Shown: piece after piece, positions 9,544-18,119 of the stretch | Layout of the letters: each line of letters opens with the position of its first letter | Position numbering within the stretch: the stretch's first letter is position 1 | From: Collimonas humicola | GTDB lineage: Bacteria > Pseudomonadota > Gammaproteobacteria > Burkholderiales > Burkholderiaceae_D | Length of the DNA: 64,000 nt | Reading direction: 5' to 3' | NCBI RefSeq assembly: GCF_018304945.1 | Contig: NZ_JAGQEE010000001.1 | Location: forward strand, 1,859,240 to 1,923,239 | Translations under genes and position numbers: made by a program | Notes under the pieces: generated by a model | The model's database searches: none | What the model was told of the DNA's origin: nothing | The model's input: the letters and a program-made list of their open reading frames with translations, nothing else

Positions 9544-9929
9544 TGTAAAAGCCGGCATGACGGGAAGCGCAATGCTTTGCCGTCATGCCGATTTGGCATG
9601 AATGCGGCCGGCACAAATATCCAGCGTTGGGTATAATTGCCCAGAATCACGCAATATCTCTCCATAAGCGATCAAAAGTCGCCGCATCCTCCGCGTAAAA
9701 CACCCGTTTTTTACCTGGCTCGTGAGTAGTAGGCGTGGCGTTTCGCACACGCTGAAGCCCCACGCTGCGTACCAGGAATTTCTGACCGAAAATCCCTTAT
9801 ACTTTGTTCACCTTTGGTGCGTCTTTGCGCGCGCCGAAATAAAAACGCTGCCGATAACGCGCTGCACAGCGTCCTTGCGCCGTGCCTCACGTATCGCTTA
9901 AAAAGAACGGTCTACTGGAGGACACCTAC
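9544..9929. other. 386-bp intergenic region between argH and the liv operon
   Basis: No coding sequence is supported. The first 50 bases hold a hairpin (see 9553-9590). TATACT at 9798-9803 is a possible -10 for the downstream operon, but no convincing -35 precedes it. ACACGCTG and CACGCTGCG near 9746-9768 give weak local symmetry. No tRNA or riboswitch fold was recognised. Confidence 0.5.
9553..9590 (+). terminator. Hairpin after argH
   Basis: Perfect 11-bp arms CGGCATGACGG (9553-9563) and CCGTCATGCCG (9580-9590), with an additional inner AAGC/GCTT pairing. Only a short T-rich stretch follows, so it is a weak or factor-assisted terminator at best. Confidence 0.5.
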
Positions 9930-11087
9930 ATGCAATTCAAAACCATATTGAAAACGCTGCCGTTTCTGATGCTGGCCGCCGGCCTGAGCAGCGCCGCCCA
10001 CGCCGCCGACGTCAAGCTTGGCCTGGCCGCGGCACTGACCGGCCCTGCGGCCAAATACGGCGTCGCCATCAAGAACGGCTTTACGCTGGCCGCCGATGAA
10101 GTCAACGCCGCCGGCGGCGTCAACGGCAACAAGCTGCAACTGATAATCGAAGACGAACAGGGCAAGAAAGAAGAAGCCATCAACGTTTTCAAGAAACTGA
10201 TCTTCAAGGACAAGGCGCTGCTGGTGTTCGGCCCGACCCTGTCCAACTCCGCCTTCGCCGCCGACCCGATCGCCAATGCCGCCAAAGTGGTCGCCTTCGG
10301 CACCAGCAACACTGCCGACGGCATCACCGCCATGGGCCCGTTCACCTTCCGCAACTCCGTGATGGAAGCCGACGTCCTGCCGGTCACCACGCGCGCCGCG
10401 GTCAAGCATTTCGGCATCAAGAAGGTCGCCATCATTTACGGCAACGACGACGCCTTCACCAAGAGCGGCTACGACGTCTTCAAGGGCACCCTGGCCGACC
10501 AGAAAATTCCGGTCACCACCACCGAAGCCTACGCCAAGGGCGACGTCGACTTCAAGGCGCAGCTGACCAAGATCAAGGCATCCAACCCGGACGCCATCGT
10601 CTGCTCCTGCCTGACCGAAGAAGCCGCCAACATCATCCTGCAAACCCGCGCGCTGGGCATGAAGCAGCCCTTCATCGGCGGCAACGGCCTGAACTCGCCG
10701 AAACTGTTCGACATCGCCAAGGGCGCCGGCGACGACACCATCATGGGCAGCCCATGGTCGTCGGAAAACCTGACGCCGGCCAACAAGGCATTCATGGCCG
10801 CTTACAAGGCCAAGTTCGGCAGCGATCCGGATCAGTTCGCGGCGCAAGCCTATGACGCCCTGCACGTGGTCGCCGATGCGCTGAAGAAGATCAAGCTGAG
10901 CGGCGCCATCGACAAGGACCGCATCGCCCTGCAGCAGGCCTTGCCTGCGGTGACGATTGAAGGCGCGACCGGCAAGTTCGCCTTCCGCAAAGCGCCAGCC
11001 GTCACCGGCAAGGAAGTCGGCTACGATGCGCAGCAGGAAGCGATTGTGAATATTGCCAAGGGCGGCAAGTTCATCTTGTTGAAGTAA
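9930..11087 (+). CDS. Branched-chain amino acid ABC transporter, periplasmic binding protein
   Basis: 385 residues. The start at 9930 has CTGGAGGA 8 bases upstream and begins a Sec signal peptide (MQFKTILKTLPFLMLAAGLSSAAHA-A). The mature part is a Peripla_BP_6 (LivJ/LivK) fold: VKLGLAAALTGPAAKYG, AADEVNAAGGVNGNKLQLIIEDEQ and the VAIIYGNDDAFTKSG hinge segment. It would deliver leucine, isoleucine, valine or a related amide-type ligand to the permease encoded downstream. A 242-bp repeat-filled gap separates it from livH, so the transporter genes may be read at a lower level than the binding protein. Confidence 0.92.
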   Translation: MQFKTILKTLPFLMLAAGLSSAAHAADVKLGLAAALTGPAAKYGVAIKNGFTLAADEVNAAGGVNGNKLQLIIEDEQGKKEEAINVFKKLIFKDKALLVFGPTLSNSAFAADPIANAAKVVAFGTSNTADGITAMGPFTFRNSVMEADVLPVTTRAAVKHFGIKKVAIIYGNDDAFTKSGYDVFKGTLADQKIPVTTTEAYAKGDVDFKAQLTKIKASNPDAIVCSCLTEEAANIILQTRALGMKQPFIGGNGLNSPKLFDIAKGAGDDTIMGSPWSSENLTPANKAFMAAYKAKFGSDPDQFAAQAYDALHVVADALKKIKLSGAIDKDRIALQQALPAVTIEGATGKFAFRKAPAVTGKEVGYDAQQEAIVNIAKGGKFILLK

Positions 11088-11101
11088 TCGAATCAATAGG
11101 A

Positions 11102-11178
11102 GTCAATTGGGGACAGAGTTTATGAGTCGCCGCAGCGCGACGAATTACTCTCCCCGTGCGGCTCTGTACCCTATTGAC
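11102..11178. repeat. Diverged REP-like palindrome
   Basis: GTCAATTGGGGACAGAG (11102-11118) pairs with CTCTGTACCCTATTGAC (11162-11178), with two mismatches in 17. It is a relative of the GGGGTCAGAGT element that follows 55 bases later, and lies between the binding-protein gene and livH. Confidence 0.65.
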
Positions 11179-11232
11179 GGCGTCCGGAGAAAGAATTCGG
11201 CACCAACCGCGGACACCTGCACTCCGTAACCC

Positions 11233-11298
11233 GTCAATTGGGGTCAGAGTAATTTACGACGATACAGCCGTCGTAAAAAAACTCTGACCCCAATTGAC
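11233..11298. repeat. 66-bp REP/RAYT-type palindrome, copy 2
   Basis: Perfect 18-bp arms: GTCAATTGGGGTCAGAGT at 11233-11250 and its reverse complement at 11281-11298. The inner stem is TTTACGAC and GTCGTAAA. It is the same length as copy 1 (1367-1432) and shares the upstream flank GCACTCCGTA. Two arm positions differ from copy 1, and each is compensated on the other arm. It sits inside the liv operon. Confidence 0.88.
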
Positions 11299-11329
11299 TG
11301 CAATTACGCTGATTTTTAGAAAAGCCCTC

Positions 11330-12211
11330 ATGCTTGAACAACAACTCATCAACGCCCTCTCGCTGGGCAGCGTCTATGCGCTGTTTGCGCTGGGCTTCAC
11401 GCTGGTCTTCGGCGTGCTGGGCGTGATCAATCTTTCGCACGGCGCCATCTTCATGCTGGGCAGCTATGCGGCGTTGCTGCTGGTCGAGCATCTGGCGCTG
11501 CCGCTGTGGCTGGCGATGCTGGCCGCCATGCTGGCCTCCGGCCTGCTCGGCCTGGCAGTCGACTATCTGGTGCTGCGGCCCCTGCGCGCACGCAACGCGC
11601 CGCACCTGGCGCCGATGATCGCGACCATCGGCGTCGCCACCATCCTGACCAGCCTGGCGCAAGGCTTGTTCGGCGCTGAAAACAAGCGTTTCCCGGTGGG
11701 CACCATTCCGGAAGAAAGCTACAACTGGGGCAATCTGCATGTCACCGCGGTGCAGATCGGCATCGTGGTGATTTCCTTCCTCCTGATGCTGGTGCTGCTG
11801 GCGGTGATGCGCCGCACCCAGCTGGGCCGCGCGCTGCGCGCCATCGCCGAATCGCCGAAGGCGGCCTACCTGCTCGGCATCAATGTCGAAGGCCTGTTCT
11901 ACCTGACCTCGTTCGCCGCTGCCGCCTTGGGCGGCGCCGCCGGCGTGCTGGTCGGCCTGTCGTTCAACGCCATCACCCCTTTCATGGGCCAGCCGATGCT
12001 GCACAAGGGTATTGCGGTGATCATCCTGGGCGGCATGGGCGATATCCGCGGCGCCATGATCGCCGGCCTGTTCCTCGGTTTCGCCGAAGTGCTGACCGTG
12101 GCCTATATCTCCAGCGATTTCCGCGACGCCGTCGGCTTCGGCCTGCTGTTCCTGATCTTGCTGGTCAAGCCTTCCGGCATGTTCGGCAAAGTGCTGGAAA
12201 GGAAGGCCTGA
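11330..12211 (+). CDS. livH: Branched-chain amino acid ABC transporter permease LivH
   Basis: 293 residues, starting at the ATG at 11330 (MLEQQLINALSLGSVYALFALG), which matches the family. Eight or so hydrophobic helices are evident; GVLGVINLSHGAIFMLGSY is the typical LivH segment, and the EAA-like loop sits near GRALRAIAESPKAAYLLGI. It forms the heteromeric inner-membrane channel with LivM. The 66-bp palindrome ends 31 bases before the start codon. No strong ribosome site is visible, so its translation may be modest. Confidence 0.93.
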   Translation: MLEQQLINALSLGSVYALFALGFTLVFGVLGVINLSHGAIFMLGSYAALLLVEHLALPLWLAMLAAMLASGLLGLAVDYLVLRPLRARNAPHLAPMIATIGVATILTSLAQGLFGAENKRFPVGTIPEESYNWGNLHVTAVQIGIVVISFLLMLVLLAVMRRTQLGRALRAIAESPKAAYLLGINVEGLFYLTSFAAAALGGAAGVLVGLSFNAITPFMGQPMLHKGIAVIILGGMGDIRGAMIAGLFLGFAEVLTVAYISSDFRDAVGFGLLFLILLVKPSGMFGKVLERKA

Positions 12212-12212
12212 C

Positions 12213-13133
12213 ATGACTGAACTGCTGACAACGATCGGCGCGGCCGGCTTCATCGACTGGTGGGACGGTTTCTGGTCGACCTATAACACCGTGATTTTCA
12301 GCCTCGGCGTCAACGCCATGCTGGCGCTCTCTATCTACGTCACCCTCTCCTGCGGCCTGCTGTCGCTGGCCAATGCTGCCTTCATGGGCATCGGCGCCTA
12401 TGCCGCATCGCTGATCAGCATGCAGACCGGCCTGCCGTTCCCGGTCGCGCTGGCGGTCGGCGGCGTGCTGCCGGCGCTGGTGGCGCTGATCATCGGCATC
12501 CCAACCCTGCGCCTGTCCGGCGTCTACCTGGCGATGGCTACCCTCGGCTTCGGCGAGGTGGTGCGGGTGGTGGTGCTCAACATGGACATCACCGGCGGCC
12601 CGCTCGGCCTGAACGGCATCCCGCTCAAGACCGAATGGTGGCACATCGTGCTGCTGCTGGGGCTGACGCTGTACATCCTGGCGCGCATGCGCCGCTCCAA
12701 GATCGGCCGCGCCTTCGAAGCCATCAAGGAAGACGAAGTGGCGGCGCGCCTGATGGGCGTCAATGTCGCTGGCTACAAGCTGCTGGCGTTCGTGATCGGC
12801 GCCGCCATCGCCGGCGTCGCCGGCGGTCTCAACGCCCATTACACCTTCACCATCGGCCCCGGCAACTATGCTTTCGAAAACGCCGTCGAGATCCTGACGA
12901 TGGCGGTGTTCGGCGGCACCGGCAGCCTGGTCGGCCCGACCCTGGGCGGCATGTTGCTGACCCTGCTGCCGGAAGCGCTGCGCGACTTCAACAGCTACCG
13001 CTCGGTGGTCAACGGCCTGATCCTGGTGCTGGTGATCCTGTACCTGCCGAAGGGCATCTGGGATCCGCGCCGGATCCGTACCTGGGTTAGCACTTTTTCT
13101 CAGCGCAAGCCGCAAGCGGGAGGCTTCGACTAA
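12213..13133 (+). CDS. livM: Branched-chain amino acid ABC transporter permease LivM
   Basis: 306 residues. It begins one base after the livH stop and its own stop overlaps the livG start by one base. Multiple membrane helices are present, along with the LivM-type loop (KIGRAFEAIKEDEVAARLMGVNVAGYKLLAF), which contacts the ATPase subunits. With LivH it completes the channel of the leucine-family importer. The basic C-terminus (RRIRTWVSTFSQRKPQAGG) is a little longer than the final helix requires. Confidence 0.93.
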   Translation: MTELLTTIGAAGFIDWWDGFWSTYNTVIFSLGVNAMLALSIYVTLSCGLLSLANAAFMGIGAYAASLISMQTGLPFPVALAVGGVLPALVALIIGIPTLRLSGVYLAMATLGFGEVVRVVVLNMDITGGPLGLNGIPLKTEWWHIVLLLGLTLYILARMRRSKIGRAFEAIKEDEVAARLMGVNVAGYKLLAFVIGAAIAGVAGGLNAHYTFTIGPGNYAFENAVEILTMAVFGGTGSLVGPTLGGMLLTLLPEALRDFNSYRSVVNGLILVLVILYLPKGIWDPRRIRTWVSTFSQRKPQAGGFD

Positions 13134-13894
13134 TGCTGCAACTCAAGAACATCAGCAAGAACTTCGGCGGCCTGCAGGTGCTGCAGGACGTTAATTTCAA
13201 TGTGCCGCAAGGCGGCATCTTCGGCCTGATCGGCCCGAACGGCGCCGGCAAGACCACCGTCTTCAACCTGATCACCGGCTTGCTGCGCGCTTCCGGCGGC
13301 GTCATTGCGCTGGACGGCGAGGATATCGGCAAGGTGGCGCCGCACAAGATCACCGAGCGCGGCATCGCCCGCACTTTCCAGAACATCCGCGTGTTCAAGG
13401 AAATGACGCTGCTGGAAAACGTCGTGGTCGGCATGCACGACCATATGGATTACAGCTTCGGCAGCGCGCTGCTCAATCTCGGCAGCTACCGCAGGATAGA
13501 AGCGCAGGCGCGCGAACGGGCGCTGGAACTGCTGTCCTGGGTGCGCCTGGACCACAAGGCGCAGATGCTGGCTGACAGCCTGTCTTACGGCGAACAGCGC
13601 AAGCTGGAGTTCGCCCGGGCGCTGGCGACCAAGCCGAAACTGCTGCTGCTGGATGAACCGGTGGCCGGCATGAATCCCGCCGAAAAAACCGAACTGATGA
13701 CGGAAATCCTGAATATCAAGCAGCGCGGCTTCAGCATCTTCATGATCGAGCACGACATGCGCTTCGTGATGGGCTTGTGCGACCGCATCGCCGTGCTCAA
13801 CTTCGGCCGCATCATCGCCGAAGGCAGTCCGGACGAGATCAAGAATAACCAGGAAGTGATCGAAGCCTACCTGGGCAAGGAAGACAGCGAATGA
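13133..13894 (+). CDS. livG: Branched-chain amino acid ABC transporter ATPase LivG
   Basis: 253 residues. Walker A is GPNGAGKTT. The long LivG-specific insertion between Walker A and the signature is present, the signature reads LSYGEQRKLEFARAL, and Walker B is LLLLDEPVAGMNP. The H-loop is in FMIEHDMRFV. It hydrolyses ATP together with LivF to drive uptake. Its start overlaps the livM stop and its stop overlaps the livF start (ATGA), so the four genes are tightly coupled. Confidence 0.95.
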   Translation: MLQLKNISKNFGGLQVLQDVNFNVPQGGIFGLIGPNGAGKTTVFNLITGLLRASGGVIALDGEDIGKVAPHKITERGIARTFQNIRVFKEMTLLENVVVGMHDHMDYSFGSALLNLGSYRRIEAQARERALELLSWVRLDHKAQMLADSLSYGEQRKLEFARALATKPKLLLLDEPVAGMNPAEKTELMTEILNIKQRGFSIFMIEHDMRFVMGLCDRIAVLNFGRIIAEGSPDEIKNNQEVIEAYLGKEDSE

Positions 13895-14628
13895 CGGCTA
13901 CCGCAAACAACAACCCGGCGCCTATCCTGCAAGTGCGGGACCTGGCGGTTTCCTATGGCCATATCGAAGCCGTCAAGGGCATCGACATGGTCCTCAACGA
14001 AGGCGAAATCACCGCGCTGGTGGGCGCCAACGGCGCCGGCAAGAGCACCGCCCTGCTGGCCATTTCGGGATTGCTCAAGCCGCAGCGCGGGCAGGTGCTG
14101 CTCGGGCAGCAAGACCTGACCCGGCTGTCGCCGCACAAGATCGTCCAGAGCGGCGTGGTGCAGGTCGCCGAAGGCCGCGCCACGCTCACCACGCTGAGCA
14201 TCGCCGAAAACCTGGCGCTGGGCGCCTACACCCGCAAGGACAAGGAAAATATCGCCAAGGACCTGGAGTGGGTATATTCCCTGTTCCCGGTGCTGCAGCG
14301 GCGCAAGGATGGCCTGGCCGGCAACCTCTCGGGCGGAGAACAGCAGATGCTGGCCATCGCCCGCGCCCTGATGGCCAAGCCGCGCGTACTGCTGCTGGAC
14401 GAACCGTCGATGGGGCTGGCGCCGCTGCTGGTGCAGGAAATCTTCCGCATCGTCGAGGAAATCAACCGCACCGGACTGACGATACTGCTGGTGGAACAGA
14501 ACGTCCGCCAGGCGCTGCGGATTGCCCAGCACGGCTATGTGCTGGAAAACGGCAAGATCGTGCTGGCCGACAGCGGCAGCAGGCTGCTGGATAATCCGAA
14601 GGTGCTGGAAGCGTATCTGGGCGGCTGA
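13891..14628 (+). CDS. livF: Branched-chain amino acid ABC transporter ATPase LivF
   Basis: 245 residues, overlapping livG by 4 bases. Walker A is GANGAGKST, the signature is LSGGEQQMLAIARALM, Walker B is VLLLDEPSMGLAP, and the H-loop region is LLVEQNVRQALRIA. This is the second ATPase of the LIV-I type importer and the last gene of the operon. A 15-residue polar N-terminal extension precedes the first strand. Confidence 0.95.
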   Translation: MTATANNNPAPILQVRDLAVSYGHIEAVKGIDMVLNEGEITALVGANGAGKSTALLAISGLLKPQRGQVLLGQQDLTRLSPHKIVQSGVVQVAEGRATLTTLSIAENLALGAYTRKDKENIAKDLEWVYSLFPVLQRRKDGLAGNLSGGEQQMLAIARALMAKPRVLLLDEPSMGLAPLLVQEIFRIVEEINRTGLTILLVEQNVRQALRIAQHGYVLENGKIVLADSGSRLLDNPKVLEAYLGG

Positions 14629-14675
14629 GCGCACGGCACTGCCGGCATCCAGATGGATGAAGCGCTAACCCGGGT

Positions 14676-15053
14676 TCAAGGACGGGGGTTCAGCCTGGTT
14701 TTGCCAACGGCGAAGGAAGCCTTCTGGATCCGTTCGTTCGCCACTTCATAGACGCAGATCATCTCCACCGTGCCGACGCCTTCAGGAAAATTGCGGGTGA
14801 TCAGTTCGTAGTCAACCACGACGTTCGCCATGACGGTACGATTGAGCAGGCGCGCATGCAAGTCGGGTTCCGCGAACCTGGCGAGGAAACGCTGGCGCAT
14901 CTGTTCCTGTCCGCGCGCCAGCAGTTCGCCATGCAGCGCGTACTGTTCGGCGTCGGGCGCATAGGCCAGCAGCAAGGCATCGATGTCTTTAGCGTTGTAG
15001 GCATCAAGCTGCGCCTGCACAACCTGCAACGGGGTTTTTGAAGGTGCGGTCAT
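14676..15053 (-). CDS. SnoaL-like / nuclear transport factor 2 family protein
   Basis: 125 residues. The single domain has the NTF2/SnoaL signature at the start (LQVVQAQLDAYNAKDIDALLLAYAPDAEQY), followed by beta strands ending in EMICVYEVANERIQKASF. Members are small cone-shaped proteins that act as isomerases, hydrolases or ligand binders; no catalytic set specific to one activity is visible. AGGATC lies upstream of the ATG. It converges on livF and stands alone. Confidence 0.8.
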   Translation of the reverse strand: MTAPSKTPLQVVQAQLDAYNAKDIDALLLAYAPDAEQYALHGELLARGQEQMRQRFLARFAEPDLHARLLNRTVMANVVVDYELITRNFPEGVGTVEMICVYEVANERIQKASFAVGKTRLNPRP

Positions 15054-15151
15054 TTTTTGATCCTGAAAAGAATCAGCACACTATACATTTCATCTGAATA
15101 GCTGTCATGCAGGCGGCGACCGATCTTTCCAGGCATCGCTGCCGCGCGGAT

Positions 15152-15667
15152 TTATTGCAAGCTGCCCCAGCGTTCAACCGCCGGCTCGGCCACCGCCCAG
15201 CGCCAGATATCGTTGCTGCGGCAGGCGCTGCCGGTGTACCAGGCACGCTTGAGCTGGTCGCCTTCGCCGCTGTCGACCGACATGATGACTTCCTTGCACA
15301 CGGCCAGCGGCGTATCGATCAGGCGCACCACGCGCACTTCGCCGTGCTCGTTGGCATAGGGGATCTGGTGCACGATCGCCCAGCGGCTGGCGTGGCCGAC
15401 ATCGAGGTTGCCGACGACTGCGGCGATCTCATCCTGTTCGCCCTTTTGCCAGTTGCGGAAGATGTATTTGGTGGTGGCGTCGGTGGCCGCCTGGACGCCG
15501 ATGCCGATGGCGTAACCGACCGCAGGATTGGAAGTGACGGCGCCGCTGGCGACGCCGGCGGCAGCGCCGGCAAAACCGCCGATGCTGCTGCAGCCGCTGA
15601 TCGTCAGCGTCGCCAGCAGCACGGCAGCGGCGGCGATCGCATTACGCGGCAAGCGCGGCAGCGGCAT
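15152..15667 (-). CDS. Small lipoprotein, tandem paralogue B
   Basis: 171 residues from the ATG at 15667, which overlaps the stop of the upstream paralogue (TGATG). The signal peptide ends in the lipobox TISGC, so Cys26 would be lipidated. A glycine/alanine-rich segment (GGFAGAAAGVASGAV) resembles glycine-zipper lipoproteins. Then come a region with conserved Trp and Cys residues and a C-terminus WAVAEPAVERWGSLQ nearly identical to that of its neighbour. No named family was recognised. It probably resides in the outer-membrane inner leaflet or the periplasm. Confidence 0.78.
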   Translation of the reverse strand: MPLPRLPRNAIAAAAVLLATLTISGCSSIGGFAGAAAGVASGAVTSNPAVGYAIGIGVQAATDATTKYIFRNWQKGEQDEIAAVVGNLDVGHASRWAIVHQIPYANEHGEVRVVRLIDTPLAVCKEVIMSVDSGEGDQLKRAWYTGSACRSNDIWRWAVAEPAVERWGSLQ

Positions 15668-16191
15668 CACTGCAAAGCTCCCCAGCGTTCGGTCGCAGGT
15701 TCGGCCGAGGCCCATTTCCAGCCCTGGCCGGCGCGGCAGACAGTGGCCACATAAAACTCGCTGTCCGGCTTGTTGACTTGGTCCACCAGGCCATCGACGG
15801 AAAACACGATTTCCTTGCAGCTCATGCCTTCCGTGCTGATGACGCGGCTGACCGTGACGCGGCCGCGCAGATTATCTTCGATCGGCAAGGAGTGCCTGAC
15901 CTGCCATTTGCCGACGGCGCCGACCGCCAGTTCGCCGGCGGCCTTGGCGATGCTGTCCTGCTCTTCGCCGTGTATCTTGCGCTGCTCATATTGCAAGCCT
16001 GCGCGCGCCGCCGCCTGCACACCGAGACCGATGCCGGTCGCCACCGCGGCGTTATTGGTCACCTTGCCCGCCAGCGCAGTGCCGGCAACGCCGGCGGCGG
16101 CGGAACTGCCTTCTGTCAATACCGAACTGCAAGCACTCAATCCCATTACCGCGCACAGCACCAGCAAACCACTAATCCGTTTTAACCGCAT
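15667..16191 (-). CDS. Small lipoprotein, tandem paralogue A
   Basis: 174 residues from the ATG at 16191 (MRLKRISGLLVLCAV); an upstream in-frame ATG at 16215 is less likely because it precedes the signal. The lipobox LSAC puts the lipidated cysteine at residue 21. A glycine/alanine-rich zone, the sequence GIGLGVQAAARAGLQYEQRK and a C-terminus ending WASAEPATERWGALQ align along their whole length with the next gene. The pair arose by tandem duplication and is translationally coupled. Function unknown. Confidence 0.78.
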   Translation of the reverse strand: MRLKRISGLLVLCAVMGLSACSSVLTEGSSAAAGVAGTALAGKVTNNAAVATGIGLGVQAAARAGLQYEQRKIHGEEQDSIAKAAGELAVGAVGKWQVRHSLPIEDNLRGRVTVSRVISTEGMSCKEIVFSVDGLVDQVNKPDSEFYVATVCRAGQGWKWASAEPATERWGALQ

Positions 16192-16386
16192 TCCACCATC
16201 CACTAGATAAGCCATCGATCAGATCGACGATGCATTGATAGACATCAGCCAGAGCGGCTGCAAACATTCTAGAGGAGAAAGTACGGACACGAGGCGATCA
16301 AAGCATGGCAATTTGCAAATTTTTGTTAAATGCCGCCGGCCGAAAAAAAACTTACAAAAAATGACGTTCAACAATTTCACATGACA

Positions 16387-16926
16387 TTACAAACCGCCGC
16401 CCATTCCCCTGCCGCGTCCCTTGCCGGACGATTTATCCTTGGGCGCCGCCGAACTGCGGTCGCAGGACGCCACATCGACTCGTTGCAGCCGGTCCGCCAG
16501 GAAAGCCCTCGCCGTCTGCAGCTGCTGGTCGTCGAGCGCATCGTTCATGGTCAGCCACAGCTCGCGCAGCTGGCGCCCGTCCTGGCCTGACAAGGCCGAT
16601 TCCGCGTCGATCGCGGCCGACAGCTGACGCAGGTCGAGCGCCGGGTTATTCAAGCCGTTCGCCATGTTCGCCTGGATCAGGTGCTGCCGCTTTTCGCGCT
16701 CGTTGATGATCGCGCGCGACTTTCCTTCGAGCTGGCGCCACAAGGTTTGCTGGTTCGGGTTCAGGTGCAGATCGTCCTTCAGGCCGTCGGCTACCGACAA
16801 CAGATCCTCGGTGCGAAAATCCATCACCGGCGACGCCGTCGCAGGCGTCGCCAGCCCCAGGCTCAGGCTCGCCATGACGGCCAGTGAAGCAAGCTTCAAG
16901 GTTGATGACAGCGGCTTTCCCTGCAT
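16387..16926 (-). CDS. Spy/CpxP-like periplasmic protein
   Basis: 179 residues with a Sec signal peptide (cleavage near ATPATA-S). The ribosome site GAGGAG precedes the ATG. The mature part is alpha-helical and has an LNPNQQTLWRQLEGKSRAI segment resembling the LTxxQ repeats of Spy/CpxP and related heavy-metal sensors, and a second helix LDDQQLQTARAFLADRLQRVD. The tail is glycine/arginine-rich. Such proteins chaperone or sense misfolded proteins or metals in the periplasm. The assignment is by motif resemblance only. Confidence 0.55.
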   Translation of the reverse strand: MQGKPLSSTLKLASLAVMASLSLGLATPATASPVMDFRTEDLLSVADGLKDDLHLNPNQQTLWRQLEGKSRAIINEREKRQHLIQANMANGLNNPALDLRQLSAAIDAESALSGQDGRQLRELWLTMNDALDDQQLQTARAFLADRLQRVDVASCDRSSAAPKDKSSGKGRGRGMGGGL

Positions 16927-17132
16927 TGCAGTCTCCTCGGATCAAAACGCGTATTTAACCGGAGTTGCCATGCCAATGCGGCAGGTGAATCATTTGGTAA
17001 CAGCTGGCAGCCTATTGATACAACGTGTTGCCGGGCGCAATTTGCGGCTTCCGGCGCGGATTGCTTTATTATTGCCAACTTACATTGCTATCATGTCCAC
17101 ACCGTCTCTATATCTCGATAAGATCGACTCCC

Positions 17133-18119
17133 ATGATAAAAATCTCTGGTCTTACCTTCGACTATCCCGGCCACCGCGCGCTGCACCAGGTCAGCCTGGA
17201 AGTGGAAGCCGGCAGCGTGACCGCGCTGGTCGGCTCCAACGGCGCCGGCAAAACCACGCTGATGCGCTGCATCGCCGGCCTCGAAACCCCGCTCGCCGGG
17301 TCCATCAGCGTGGCCGGCATGGACGTGCTGGAACAGCCGCGTGCAGTACATAGGATCATGGGCTACCTGTCCGATTTCTACGGCTTGTACCAGGCGCTGA
17401 CCGTGGCCCAGTGCTTTGAATATGCGGCGGCGGCGCAAGGCTTGCCGGCGCCGGACATCCCGCAGGCGATACAGACCACCGCGCGCCAGCTGGGATTGAG
17501 CGACCGCCTGCAGCAGACCTGCGACAAACTGTCGCGCGGCCTGCGCCAGCGGGTCGCCATCGGCCAGGCCATCATCCATGGACCGAAGATCCTGCTGCTG
17601 GACGAACCGGCCTCTGGCCTCGACCCGGAAGCGCGCGCCAGCCTGGCGGGCCTGTTCCGCCAGCTGCAAGCCAACGGCATGACGTTGCTGGTGTCCTCGC
17701 ATATCCTGGCCGAGCTGGATGAATACTCTACCCACATGCTGGCGCTGCGCGAGGGCCGCGTGCTGGAGTACCGCGCCCTGCTCCATAACGGCAGCCAGCC
17801 GGCGTTGGGACAATCCCCGCAACGCTCGCTGCGGCTGACGCTGGCGCAGCCGGACCCCCGCTTGCAAGCACTGCTGGCGGCCGAGCCGGCGCTGCAAGTC
17901 AGCGCCAGCGACGAACGCAGCGCCGACTTCAATTTCAGCGGCGACGAGCACGCCCAGGCCGCCCTGCTGGCGCGCCTGGTCGGCGCCGGGCTGCCCGTCT
18001 GCGGCCTGGCCGATCAAAAGGAAAACCTGCAGCAATCCTATCTGCGCTCGGTAGCGACGTACGAGAATGGACAGAACGGACAAACCAACCGCCAAAGCAT
18101 AGCCGGGAGCGCATCGTGA
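17133..18119 (+). CDS. ABC transporter ATP-binding protein
   Basis: 328 residues from the ATG at 17133. Walker A is GSNGAGKTT, the signature is LSRGLRQRVAIGQAI (non-canonical SRG in place of SGG), and Walker B is ILLLDEPASGLDPEAR, followed by SSHILAELDEY. A C-terminal accessory region of about 90 residues follows, as in CcmA/NatA-type exporters. The next gene starts inside its stop codon and encodes the membrane partner. Substrate unknown; a drug, peptide or gliding-type exporter is possible. Confidence 0.87.
   Translation: MIKISGLTFDYPGHRALHQVSLEVEAGSVTALVGSNGAGKTTLMRCIAGLETPLAGSISVAGMDVLEQPRAVHRIMGYLSDFYGLYQALTVAQCFEYAAAAQGLPAPDIPQAIQTTARQLGLSDRLQQTCDKLSRGLRQRVAIGQAIIHGPKILLLDEPASGLDPEARASLAGLFRQLQANGMTLLVSSHILAELDEYSTHMLALREGRVLEYRALLHNGSQPALGQSPQRSLRLTLAQPDPRLQALLAAEPALQVSASDERSADFNFSGDEHAQAALLARLVGAGLPVCGLADQKENLQQSYLRSVATYENGQNGQTNRQSIAGSAS

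Noticed and set aside
9544..9929. Search for a tRNA or amino-acid riboswitch ahead of the liv operon
   Set aside because: No cloverleaf or known aptamer core could be traced; only weak local symmetry is present.
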